The position numbers and the translations under genes were made by a program. From Prosapia bicincta (lineage: Eukaryota > Arthropoda > Insecta > Hemiptera > Cercopidae): 64,000 bases of DNA. The stretch covers positions 354,976,082 through 355,040,081 of the forward strand of contig JBAIZL010000002.1 of assembly GCA_036971475.1 (NCBI GenBank). The letters run 5' to 3'. Below, in pieces: positions 24,301 through 33,838 of the stretch. The notes below the pieces were generated by a model. It was not told the origin of the DNA, made no database searches, and worked only from the letters and a program-made list of their open reading frames with translations. Positions within the stretch are counted from its first letter, which is position 1. Every line of letters begins with the position of its first letter.

Positions 24301-25520
24301 AATACAATTACTAATCTTTTTATGGTAAGCAACAGTTACAATATGATATTTATAATGAATGCAGCAAAATAAAGTAGTGCAATCAATTTATTTTTCATAG
24401 TTGTGAGAGGAGTTTGATGTTCATAGGCCAACCGGATCATTTGCGGGATGGTTTTTTTATAACAGTTGTGAATTATAAAATATAGAATCAATGATGATGA
24501 TGATGATGATGATGATGGTTTTGGTATTTTGCAAGAAACTAGTAGTCATGAAAGTGAGGGTCGGGAGGTAGTTGAATACCAAGAAGATAATGATCAAGTC
24601 TCAAAACACATGTTTTACTAAACGACTTTGGTGACATTCAAGAAATTCCTTTGGCAGAGAGAATAAACAGTTCAATCATTACACAAAAGAATGGCAGAAA
24701 AGCAAATACAAAAATACACTTTAGGACTTACAACAGCTACTATCTCAAGCTAGGTTTAGAGGCAATTTTTTAAAATGTTTTAAAAAATTATTTGTAGGTA
24801 TTTAAGTAAAGAAAATGATTTTATGCTTATCTTAAATACAAAAATATAAAATGTACTTAATTTGCTACAGTGTCTATTTTTTGTGGATTGGAGAAAAACT
24901 CAGTGTGCCACCTCTGGTTTTCAAATCAGTGCCCTCACTGGAGGGTTAAGACACCGTTTGCCAGCTTACAGCAACAATAACTAGTAACAGATATTATTCT
25001 ATAAAAGCTAATGTCTAACTGAACAAAATGAGCCCTAACAAGAATTTCTACAACAAATTTATCAACAACACTAAGAAAAACAGTATTGCATTTGCTAAAA
25101 AAACACCTTGAGGTAAATCGTTGCTCTTAAGGCCAGGTATGATTCATCACTGCCGCAGTCAACATGTTAAATTTACCTGATTTTTATTCTTATTATCATT
25201 TAATGCAATGCTTTTAATTTGTTGTTTATTTATCTGTGGCCTTCAAGGGCCTTTATCTAAGGCCGTGTGGGATCCATGATAGTATATTATACACAAATAG
25301 ACCCAAAAATTTAACACTATCCGTAGTTTCAAGCTGAATCCCATCGAGATAGAGGATAGGCTCCTCCTATTGCCTGACTAAAAGTGGTAACTCAAATCTA
25401 CACATCAGTTTTTCGAAGCAGAGAATCTAAACCCCGTCTTATTTAACAATTACTCTTATCTTTGTATAGGACTATCTAGCTGCAAAGATCTTTCCGTGAT
25501 TGCCATAATACGAGCAGGAA
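24301..25520. other. Intergenic sequence with a (GAT)n run
   Basis: A GAT trinucleotide run occupies 24490-24517. The following stretch to about 24720 (around GNFQEIPLAE-like codons) has short open pieces but no domain that can be named. Confidence 0.5.
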
Positions 25521-25522
25521 CA

Positions 25523-25601
<79 letters not shown>

Positions 25602-25621
25602 ACAAACACACACACACACAC
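25521..25621. repeat. (CA)n microsatellite
   Basis: About 100 bp of CA repeats with a few interruptions. Open frames across it encode only Thr-His repeats and are not genes. Confidence 0.97.
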
Positions 25622-25639
25622 TATGCATTCAAGGAGAGA

Positions 25640-26700
25640 TATCTGTGGCACTCATCTTCACTGGGCGATATAAAACTAAATCTTTGGAGATGATGGAAAT
25701 TGGTAATACTGAAATAAACTACGTTGAGAGCGCTATATATCTGTGAGTTATTCTAGAATGCTACTCTGGCGTGAGCACTTGGATGATACGTCCAAAAAAG
25801 CCATTACTGTGTTTTTGCAATGCAGGGGAGCTATAGGCATGAGATGGGGTTTGGGTCCACGTCAGATGATCTTGATTTATTCTGCCACGATGGTGCCGAA
25901 GTTGGTATTTGCCTCAATCGTCTGGTGGGACAAGGCACAGAAGGAAACAAGTTAAAGAGTGCTGGACCGCGAGAAAGGGTTCTTTCTTAGAGGCATAACA
26001 GCTACAAAGAGAAGTACACCATGTGCGGTCATGAGGGTTATGTTGGGTTTTCCATCTTTGAGTCTTCAAATTAGGATGAAGCAATGAAAACTGCATACCG
26101 GCTAAGTTGTACCGGGCTGTGGAAGACAAGTAGCAAACGTCGTAAACAGCTATTTGGTGATTCACTGAAGTAGATTTGGATAGAGGCTCAGAATAAGATA
26201 CTGCCACTTAAAGAGGAAATTACAAAATCCATATTCCTGGAAGAGAAGCATGGGCAGATTGTAGACCCCAACTTGGTGAAATAAGGTTCACGGATGCCTC
26301 CAAGATGAAGGAAGGAGTGGGAGCAGGATTTACTGGATGAGACACCAAAACCGATTTTGTCATTGCCTGGAAGACTACAACAAAATTCAAGGTGCTTTGG
26401 GTTTTACTCGTTAGGCTTGTGGGGCAAAGAACTACTCACCTTAAGTAGACATTAACTCAATGTTGCTGTAGAGCTGGTCATAGGCCATTTGATACTGGTG
26501 GGGTTTTAACACGCAATCGGAAGATCTAGGTCCCCTGTGTGCAAGAGATGCGACGAGGACCAAGAGGAAAGCCCAATCCACGTACTCTGTCCTGTTTTGG
26601 GAGCTGCAAAGAGAAAGTGGTAAGGCTGGCTGGTATGTACACCAGATGATATCAGAAGATTTAGCATCAGGTGGGTAATTGGTTTCTGCAAAGAGGTAGG
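25640..26700 (+). pseudogene. Degenerate 3' part of an I/R1-type non-LTR retrotransposon (RT end, RNase H, zinc knuckle)
   Basis: In order: the end of the RT thumb region (LLWREHLDDTSKKAITVF at about 25758-25811, then KRWGL-like and VFASIVWWDKAQKE); an RNase H start (RFTDASKMKEGVGAGF near 26285-26330); and a terminal zinc knuckle (SPVCKRCDEDQEESPIH near 26530-26590). The first two are equivalent to the KYLGVTLDRK...YGALVW and YTDCSK segments of the element at 37.9 kb. Frames change several times and stops are common, so it is inactive. The 5' part is missing, as expected for target-primed reverse transcription. Confidence 0.7.
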
Positions 26701-26790
26701 TATCCACTAAGATAATTTTTAGGTGGGGTTGATATTGTGCTTAATTTAAGTGGGTATACAATAAATGATTTTAATAGGAAATAAGAAAAA

Positions 26791-27330
26791 ATGCTAGCAG
26801 TAATAAAACACAACCATGATTTGAAAATAAAACGATTAAATAAGAAATTACAACAGCTATGTACAAAATTTGCAAATAATAATAACGAATATATAAAACA
26901 AGATTTGGTTTATAACTGGAGTAAGGAAGAATTTAGTAAAGAGGAAATAGGACTGTTACACAAAGGTTTGAATTTATTAATTGACGTTGAAACAGCATTA
27001 AAATTCCAAAATCAAGAAATTAAAAATATTGTTAGGACCGATATTAAAAAGAAATTAGTAAACCAAATTACATCTCAAAAAATGTGTTCCAAAAATAATA
27101 ATAATTACTATGAAGTTATTCCGAATCTACGGAAGAAAAATGTATTTTATTTAAAAGCTGATAAAAGTAACGCTATCGTAGTTATGGATAAATTTGAGTA
27201 TAGAGAAATAGGAGAGGAAATGCTTAAAGTAGGACCATATTCAACAATAAATCGAAATTCCATAGTAAAATTTACTAGAAGTGTCAACGAAACCTTAAAA
27301 AACTGTAAAAGTGTAGTGGATGTGAACTAA
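26791..27330 (+). pseudogene. Penelope-like ORF, N-terminal part
   Basis: A 179-codon piece. Residues ~115-135 read KKNVFYLKADKSNAIVVMDK, the strongly conserved block before the RT core in Penelope proteins, followed by the GPYSTINRN segment. It ends at a stop (27328-27330), and the protein continues in another frame as SLLPRLYCLPRVHKEG, then MRPIV, at about 27350-27420. An intact Penelope ORF is usually 700-900 residues. Confidence 0.75.
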
Positions 27331-27339
27331 AAAGAAAAT

Positions 27340-27963
27340 TGACCATTTCAAACTCATTATTACCCCGTTTGTATTGCTTACCAAGAGTCCATAAGGAAGG
27401 AAGAAAAATGCGACCAATAGTATTTGGGAATAACTCCCCAACATATTTAATTGCGAAGTGGTTGATACCACGCCTCCAACAGTTTGTTCCGCCTCCATCA
27501 ATGGCAGTAAAAGTATGAATTTGTTAATAAGGTTAATGATTTATGAATTTCGTCCAGTGAATACCTTGTTTCGTTTGATGTTGTATCACTTTATCCAAGT
27601 GCACCTATAGATAAAACAGTGGAATTGATGAAAATTTGGTTAGAAAATTCAGGATGTAGTACAAATGAAGTGGATGAATATATTTCACTTAATAATTTAT
27701 GTATTGTTCAAAATTGCTTCCAGTTTAACAATAAATTTTACACCCAGAAGGAAGGCACCGCTATGGATAACCCTCTATCAAGTTTTTTAGCCAACTTTTT
27801 TATGAGTCATTTCGAAATTAATGCAAAAAATACCTTGAAATATTTTCCTAGAGTATGGCTGAGATATGTGGATGACGTGTTTGCAGTGTTTGACAGTGAA
27901 CAAAGCCTGGACAAGTTTTGCAAAGCAATAAATGGTTTTTCCAAGTATAAAATTTACGGTTGA
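27340..27963 (+). pseudogene. Penelope-like RT core
   Basis: Contains LPRVHKEG with RPIV (RT motifs 1-2), then SFDVVSLYPSAP near 27570-27605 with the first catalytic Asp, EGTAMDNPLSSFLAN (about 27760-27800), and YVDDVFAVF with the catalytic Asp pair at 27871-27876. Two frame changes occur, near 27515 and 27960. The YVDD box is intact. Confidence 0.8.
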
Positions 27964-28492
27964 AGTAGAAAAAGAGGCGTGTTTACCATTTTTAGATGTT
28001 TTAATATCAAGAAAAAACAATACTTTATGTTTTAATGTTTATAGAAAACCAACTCACTCAAGCAGATTTATTACCAGTAATTCATTTCACACAATATCAC
28101 ATAAAAAAGCAGCTTTCAATACTATGGTGCATTGATTAATTAATTTGCCTTTATCAGAGGAAAATTATAAAAATGAGCTGAATTACATTTATAGCGTAAC
28201 AAGGTTCAATGGATATAGTAATGTGTTTATAGATGAAATTCACAAAAAGATGAAAAATAAGACAATAAGAAATCAGAGAAGCACGTTATTAAGGGATTTA
28301 AAGGGGGGAAAATGGGTAACAATAACACACCATCCACCGCTGTCTAATAAAATTAGAAAATATCTAGGAAAAGATAGTATTTTGAATGTTAAAATTGCCA
28401 CTGCAAATAACTTAAAGAAGTTGTTAGGGAACCATAAAGATGCCATACCAAATGAAGAAAAGTCAGGAATCTACTGCCTGAAATGTAGCTAG
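27932..28492 (+). pseudogene. Penelope-like RT C-terminal part and linker
   Basis: Continues as LPFLDVLISRKN, then VYRKPTHSSRFI, the region after the YVDD box (about 27975-28070). One stop near 28133 separates it from a 115-codon piece (28145-28492) that reaches the GIY-YIG start (SGIYCLKCS). It shares a frame with the preceding block after the shift at about 27950. Confidence 0.75.
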
Positions 28493-28770
28493 TGTCCTCT
28501 GAAATATATAGGCCAAACAAAAAGAAGTATTAAAGCTAGGGTAAAGAACATTTTTTCCACAATAAATATAATAGACCAGAAAAATCTGCGATGGCGAAGC
28601 ATTGTTTAGAGGAAGAGCACGATTTAAAGTAGACGATGTAACCCTGTTAAAAAACGTTGTTAAGTGTAGATAATTGGATGCATGGGAAACTTTGTATATT
28701 AATAATAATAAAAATAATATTGTAAACAACGAGTCAGAACCTATTGCAAATTCTATATTATTGTAATTAG
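28460..28770 (+). pseudogene. GIY-YIG endonuclease domain of the Penelope-like element
   Basis: SGIYCLKC (the GIY half) is followed, after an in-frame stop at 28490-28492, by LKYIGQTKRSIKARV (the YIG half with the catalytic Arg region). After a frameshift near 28545 comes HNKYNRPEKSAMAKHC (the conserved His region). The C-terminal LDAWET block follows near 28675. The presence of this domain marks the EN+ class of Penelope-like elements. Confidence 0.75.
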
Positions 28771-28994
28771 CGTAACAAAAGGGGAAAAAATATAAAATTT
28801 ATTGTAACTTTTAGGTTAAATATTTTGACATAATAATAATGTGTAATATTAATTATACATTTTGTTTATATGTAATTATGTTGTATGATAAAAATTTTAT
28901 TGTAATTATTGAATTAGATATAAAATTTATATTTGTTGTATCATGTTTAAAGTAGGGTTAGTAACTGTTGTTTTGACAAGTGGGCGTGGCAACG

Positions 28995-29080
28995 CTTACT
29001 GTATAAATACGGAAGTGTGGCCTTACTTTCACCCTAGTTGTAAGCTATAGTTTGTAGTAGTAACACTCACTGACGATGAT
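28995..29080 (+). promoter_or_regulatory. Possible start of a Penelope pseudo-LTR (TATA-like box and CTGACGA motif)
   Basis: TATAAATA is at 29002-29009 and CTGACGATGATGCC begins at 29070. Penelope elements often sit as tandem copies so that promoter sequence follows the coding region, and their pseudo-LTRs carry hammerhead ribozyme motifs beginning CTGANGA. The matching 3' core (GAAA with a paired stem) was not found, so the block appears truncated. Confidence 0.35.
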
Positions 29081-29439
29081 GCCTTTGAGTAAATAACTGA
29101 TTAATTTGTGAATTTTGTGTATGTTTTTATTTGTTTTCAACATAACCTCTCAAGCTAAGCTTAAAGAATATTTGTTTAACATTCGATATCTTATGACAGC
29201 AATGAAATGCAATCCTACATGCGATACCTTGGAAATACACCATGGAAAACTACATGAGGCTGTACTTGTTAATGTAAGCAATTAACATTTGCGAAGTAAG
29301 AAACATAGGGCAGAAACATTTCTAAAATTATATGTTTATTTTATAGAAACATCATCGAAAAAAGCTCAAGGAATCTCATAATCACAGAGAAATTCAAATA
29401 AAACTAAATGACATTCAATACACTTTCAGATACCTACTA

Positions 29440-29640
29440 TGTATTTATTATAGTATAATGGATACACAGGTTTCAGATAAATTTGGTTATTTATTATAGA
29501 ATACTACATATATAGATATCCGATAAAATAGTTATTTATTTAATTATAATGGATACTTTGGCTACATTACAGTTATTATAATGGATACATAGATATCAGA
29601 TAAAACAGTTAAATATCAAAGTATAATGGATATAAAGAAC
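29440..29640. repeat. Degenerate short direct repeats
   Basis: tataatggatac followed by a(t)atcagataaaa and a gtta(t)ttatt block recurs about three to four times at roughly 50-80 bp spacing. Strongly diverged. Confidence 0.5.
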
Positions 29641-29701
29641 GCGGGTATACTATGGAATTGTATACTGGTTACATGGTTTAGCATATAATAGCAATATATT
29701 G

Positions 29702-29791
29702 TTAAGTTCTCTCCTTCTTGGCCTTTTGAATAAAAACTTTTATATCCTTCATTGTATCACTGAGAATTTTCCGTTGGTCTGCCTCCTCTTC
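29702..29791 (-). CDS. Terminal exon candidate of an unrecognised minus-strand gene
   Basis: A 3' splice site (rich in T/A, ending gttacag) precedes an open 29-codon block, acidic then lysine-rich (EEEADQRKILSDTMKDIKVF), ending at TAA (29702-29704). The phase is 0, agreeing with the 5' splice site at 30234 (TTATAT|GTGAGT) of the next block upstream. No family is recognised; the sequence looks helical, possibly coiled coil. Confidence 0.45.
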   Translation of the reverse strand, partial: EEEADQRKILSDTMKDIKVFIQKAKKERT

Positions 29792-30233
29792 CTGTAACAT
29801 TATATTATAACAATTTATTATTTTGAACAATTGTATAATCTGAAAGTAAAATGTTAATTAGTTTTTGTTTGAAGTTCACTTTGAAGAAGGTTTAACCTTA
29901 TACGCCATCATCTTATGTTGCTTTGGCTTTATCGTAATGATAGGTAAGAATAATGTTTGAATCACAGAAAAAATGTAAAACAATATCGGTAATGTTTGAA
30001 TCATACTAAAAAACAAAAAAAAAAACCGAATTTATGATACTCTAACGTTTACGTATTTGTGCCTAAATATGTTTTTTTCGGAAATACTTTTAAAATTAAA
30101 AATGGTGAGTTCTTTTAGTACTTAAAGACTAGTAAGAACACAAAAGTACACACTTATAGTTCTGTAAAACAACAAAAATAACATTAAAAAAACAATTACA
30201 TTCTTTGAAAATATAAAACAAGATGATACTCAC

Positions 30234-30340
30234 ATATAAAACCTTATGGATAGCCTTTACAAACTCTTCAGCTTTGCTACTGAAATACATATTTTGGCCC
30301 TCAGGCTCGTGTGATATATCTTTTCCTTAAATTTTAATAA
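30234..30340 (-). CDS. Exon end candidate upstream of the terminal exon
   Basis: In a frame two bases offset from the long block at 30257-31081, the minus strand reads EPEGQNMYFSSKAEEFVKAI and reaches a good 5' splice site (GTGAGT) after 30234. The terminal exon follows in the same phase. The junction to the long block is unclear: either a short intron lies within about 30300-30440, or one frameshift separates the two. Several weak donor/acceptor pairs exist and the sequence does not choose between them. Confidence 0.4.
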
Positions 30341-31081
30341 TTTTTTTACTCGTTTTTGTTTCACTTTTTTTACAGCCTTCTTAGCATTCGTAACCTCTGA
30401 ATGAAACTTTAAAATTAAACTTTGAAACCTCTTCGGGGCTTGAGTTTTAAATTTCTTTAGGAAGTTATAAAATTTTTCCCCGCGGCTAGTAAAATGTGAT
30501 ACTGCGTCAAATTGACTAACGCAGTACAATTCGACAATCTGGGTTTCTGCTCTGGAATTTGTTACTAAGCGTTCTACGTCCCTCTTGTTTGAATTTCTAA
30601 AGTCAGTAAATATCTTGATGGTGGAGTCGTGTAGTACAGAGATTATCTTTAGGCTCAACTTAACTGAGTCTTTATTCTTAATTTTCTTGCTCAAATCATT
30701 TACCGTTTTTGTCAGAATTTTAAAGTAGCTGTTAATTTTCTCCAAGGAAGTATTAGCGTACCTCTGGAGACCTTCTAAGGACCCATCGCTAAAAGTTTCT
30801 ATATTATTGTTAATTTTGTTAAACAAACCAGTAACTTTGATGGCAGAGTGTTTCGCAAGTCGCTTAGCATTTACAATGTTTATATCAGTCAATTTAATAA
30901 TTTGTGAAGCCTTGAAAACTACCAAATTCTTTAGATTAATACTGGATTTTTTTAAAATATTATGTGTCTTAATAGTAAGTGAAGAGGTGCCTTCCAAGCA
31001 ACTCAAAACGAATATCTTTATATTGTATATTGAACGAAATATAATACTCCTTAATTTTTTCTCGCACAAGTTTCTCCTCAT
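30257..31081 (-). CDS. Long exon candidate (274 codons), unknown protein
   Basis: A strong 3' splice site (ttttgttttgtttcag) lies just before the ATGAGG at 31081. This makes 31081 more likely an exon start than the in-frame Met codons a little further upstream. The frame is open to a stop at 30257. The protein is rich in K, S, N, I and L without low-complexity runs, with probable amphipathic helices (for example SYFKILTKTVNDLSKKIKNK and NFLKKFKTQAPKRF). There is no signal peptide, membrane segment or known domain. A 274-codon frame in AT-rich DNA is unlikely by chance. The upstream exon at 31338-31424 joins it in phase 0. A lineage-specific host gene is the simplest reading; an unknown element protein is possible. 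Confidence 0.5.
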   Translation of the reverse strand: MRRNLCEKKLRSIIFRSIYNIKIFVLSCLEGTSSLTIKTHNILKKSSINLKNLVVFKASQIIKLTDINIVNAKRLAKHSAIKVTGLFNKINNNIETFSDGSLEGLQRYANTSLEKINSYFKILTKTVNDLSKKIKNKDSVKLSLKIISVLHDSTIKIFTDFRNSNKRDVERLVTNSRAETQIVELYCVSQFDAVSHFTSRGEKFYNFLKKFKTQAPKRFQSLILKFHSEVTNAKKAVKKVKQKRVKKLLKFKEKIYHTSLRAKICISVAKLKSL

Positions 31082-31176
31082 CTGAAACAAAACAAATGTA
31101 CGCATTAACGAAACCAATGTTTAATTAGGAAACACAATGTTTCAAAGGGGGTTTTATGATAAATTAGAAGTAGAAT

Positions 31177-31249
31177 ACACACACACCCAAAAGAAAGTAA
31201 ATTCATAAACACCCAACACACACACTCACACAAATACACACACACACTC

Positions 31250-31280
<31 letters not shown>

Positions 31281-31312
31281 AACACACAAACACGCAGACA
31301 GAGAGTCAATAG
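31177..31312. repeat. Imperfect (CA)n microsatellite within a putative intron
   Basis: CA repeats with interruptions (CAAA, CACT). Open frames through it are low-complexity and not genes. Confidence 0.92.
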
Positions 31313-31337
31313 CAATTAAACCATGTACGATATTTAC

Positions 31338-31424
31338 CAATGGCTCCAAAGACGTATGTTCAGGCTTTCCATATTCAGAATTCGTAGTTGTTTTACCCTT
31401 TGGGTCTGGTGTGACTGTTTGCAA
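31338..31424 (-). CDS. 87-bp exon candidate of the same minus-strand gene
   Basis: A 3' splice site (gtgaatttacag) precedes 31424 and a 5' splice site (TTG|GTAAAT) follows 31338. The 29 codons (LQTVTPDPKGKTTTNSEYGK, then PEHTSLEPL) are in phase 0 on both sides and join the long exon in frame. In the other two frames the block contains or creates a stop. Polar, probably disordered. Confidence 0.45.
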
Positions 31425-31659
31425 CTGTAAATTCACATTATTAATAATTCATTTATAAAACTATTAACGTGTAAAAATAGTTATAAATCACTGCACAGAA
31501 AAATAAGCAACATTATAATAAACATTAATAGATTGCTGAACCAGAAAATACCTAGAGTATTTTTAAAAACTATAAAGAATATAAATATAAGTTGACGTTT
31601 ACTAATTTGTTAAGCTATTATACGTTCCTGTAAATGTACAGAAACTTTTTTTTCTTCTA

Positions 31660-31662
<3 letters not shown>

Positions 31663-31738
<76 letters not shown>
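31663..31738. repeat. (TA)n microsatellite
   Basis: An uninterrupted TA run of about 74 bp directly beside a minisatellite. Confidence 0.97.
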
Positions 31739-31739
<1 letters not shown>

Positions 31740-31740
<1 letters not shown>

Positions 31741-32390
31741 GATAACAGAGTAGGCGTTGAACCTAACCCTAAGGACTAGAAATGGACCAAATGTAATGTT
31801 GGGTAGGTGCCATGTGTGGGGTTAGCAGATCTCCTCACCAATGGTAGGAAGAACTTGAATGCCGACAGTCTGCAGCGGCAACGAAGGATCTAACCTACGG
31901 ATGTATAAAATATAATGCAAAGATATGTGCCATGTAAGAGGTAAGCACATATCTTCAGCAAAAAAATAAATATCTTAATGCTGATTGAGGATCCTAGAGC
32001 ATCAATGTAGGCCCGACCCCAAAAACTACAAATGTTCGAAATGTAATGCAAAGTTACGTACCATGTACGCGGTAATCAGATCTTTGCACCAAATTAAGAG
32101 ACAAGTTGGATTCAAACAGAGGATCCAATGGGCGTCTAGAAGTAGACGAGATGTAATGTCTATTTACGTGACATGTAAGCGGTAAGTTTTTTTCACCAAA
32201 GTTATGAGCGACCTGGATAGCAACAGGTTATCCTGGAGTGGAAACATTGGACCAAACCCAAAGGACTAATGATGGACGAAATCTGAAATGAACCGAAATA
32301 TAATATCCCCATTTACGTTTAATGTATCAGGTAAACAGATCGCTTCACCGGACTTAGGAACAACCTGGATGGCAACAGTTTATATAGCAC
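31740..32390 (+). repeat. Diverged minisatellite, ~110-150 bp units
   Basis: The block gt(g/a)ccatgtaag.ggtaa.cagatct, followed by caccaa, recurs at about 31808, 31928, 32058, 32168 and 32320. Other shared pieces are ggacta.aaatgga.gaaatgtaatg and ttggat.gcaaca. Units are heavily diverged. Its position next to a TA microsatellite resembles the composite repeats A and C, but the unit sequence differs. Confidence 0.8.
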
Positions 32391-32399
32391 TTACTTAAT

Positions 32400-33649
32400 T
32401 CTGATATAATGGCATCAATTAAAATTATTCACACTGCGAAAGTTTTTCTGCTTTTACAAATCTTAACACGAAACCGATATTTCAATTGAACGTTTTTTTA
32501 TAATTTCTCAAGATATATTTATATATTATTAATAAATTTAAAATATTTCAAAAGCAATAATAGTTTTATTATATATTCTTGCTTTGAAATGTTTTAAATT
32601 TATGAATTGTATTATATAGTTTGATTGTTTGCCAGGTTAAAAAAAGCATCTTAGTAAGAGAAAAACTTTAAAGGATCTATTAAATAGCGTGTAAGAAAAT
32701 ATTTAGGGTTGTATGCATTTAAACAAGAAAATGTAGTTTTTGTCCCTTTGCCTAGTAGGTATTAACACCTGAATTATCAACGACAAAATGTTAAAAATAT
32801 AATTTTACCTCTTCCTAATTACGAAAACCGGTTTGGAGCTTTTATGAAATGAAATAATTGAACGTATGGACACAAATTGTGTTCACTACTCTTGTGTATG
32901 GGTGTAAAATGAAAGGCTTATATGAAAATTCTTTAAAAAACTCAGTAACTTTATGTGTTTGTATCTTACAGTAATATCGCATTCAATATTTCCTAATATA
33001 ATAAATGCTTAGTGGGGAAATAGTATATGAAGAATATTTATACCTAATTGATGACTGTTATACCTAAATATACGCACGAAAGCTTTATGATTGGCTCGTT
33101 ATTAAGTGTAAACTTATGCAAACAGAAAATGTAATGAGTAAACTGGGCTATGTCTCATGATTGTCAATATATATTGGTTTATTATTTTACTTGCTTCTTT
33201 AAAACCTTGTTAAGAAGGTTCAAGTTTTGACTCAAATATTAAATGTTATTTATCAATTATACCATTCAATTAATTTGTAGTAATATTTCTAAAGTAATTT
33301 TTTCATGTTAACTGTTATCAGGCATATTGTAGGTAGATACATTATTAAATAAATATATATTCCTTTAATTTATAAACATTTTAATGTATATTACTAATTT
33401 GGAAATTTATTTTCAATAAATGGAAATTAAAAAGACAAATCGGTTTCCAATTGCTCAATAATTTCATTTTGTAGCCAGTAAAATTACTTGTAGTAAAAAT
33501 ACATTTGTAAGTTGGGTGTCTGTATTTAACAAAACACACAAAATTTATATCTACGAAAATCAATTCAAAATATGCTATTTATTTTATTGAAACCTCAACG
33601 AAATCACATTTCGGAATCAAATAATCGCAAATAGATACAAGCCGAAAAC
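32400..33649. other. AT-rich sequence, nothing recognised
   Basis: No coding motif, RNA gene or repeat partner recognised. Confidence 0.55.
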
Positions 33650-33838
33650 CTAATATTTTGAACATATATCAGCAGTATCATCAATAACACTTACAGCGTC
33701 ACTAGGTAGGGTCTTGTGAAATTGTTCCTGGAAGCGTAGTACAGTGTGTGACAAACTCGGCCCAACCGCACAATCAGTTCCAAATGAGCGATAATAATGC
33801 TCTACGATAAATGCCTTCTTTACAATAGTTGGTACCAT
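33650..33838 (-). CDS. Possible helix-turn-helix fragment (DUF4817-like)
   Basis: A 62-codon frame on the minus strand, beginning MVPTIVKKAFIVEHYYRSFG and continuing SLSHTVLRFQEQFHKTLPS. The pattern FLVExYxxS... (12-16 residues) ...FxxxFp.. resembles the first half of the DUF4817/Tc1-like HTH found in many arthropod transposon-derived proteins. No transposase follows. Assignment is by eye and weak; it may be a relic of a DNA transposon. Confidence 0.35.
   Translation of the reverse strand: MVPTIVKKAFIVEHYYRSFGTDCAVGPSLSHTVLRFQEQFHKTLPSDAVSVIDDTADICSKY

Larger units (their letters stand above)
26710..29140 (+). mobile_element. Penelope-like element with GIY-YIG endonuclease
   Basis: One continuous order of Penelope features: an N-terminal region, a telomerase-like RT core, a linker and a GIY-YIG nuclease, followed by AT-rich 3' sequence that ends in a short promoter-like block. 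Such elements copy RNA into DNA and cut the target with the GIY-YIG domain. This copy has at least three frameshifts and several stops but little sequence loss. Boundaries are approximate; a target duplication was not identified. Confidence 0.8.

Noticed and set aside
25496..25693. Protein-coding frame of Thr-His repeats
   Set aside because: It is the translation of a CA microsatellite.
31105..31436. Cys/Val-rich minus-strand frames as secreted peptides
   Set aside because: They are translations of the CA/GT microsatellite; only the 87-bp splice-bounded block at 31338-31424 was kept.
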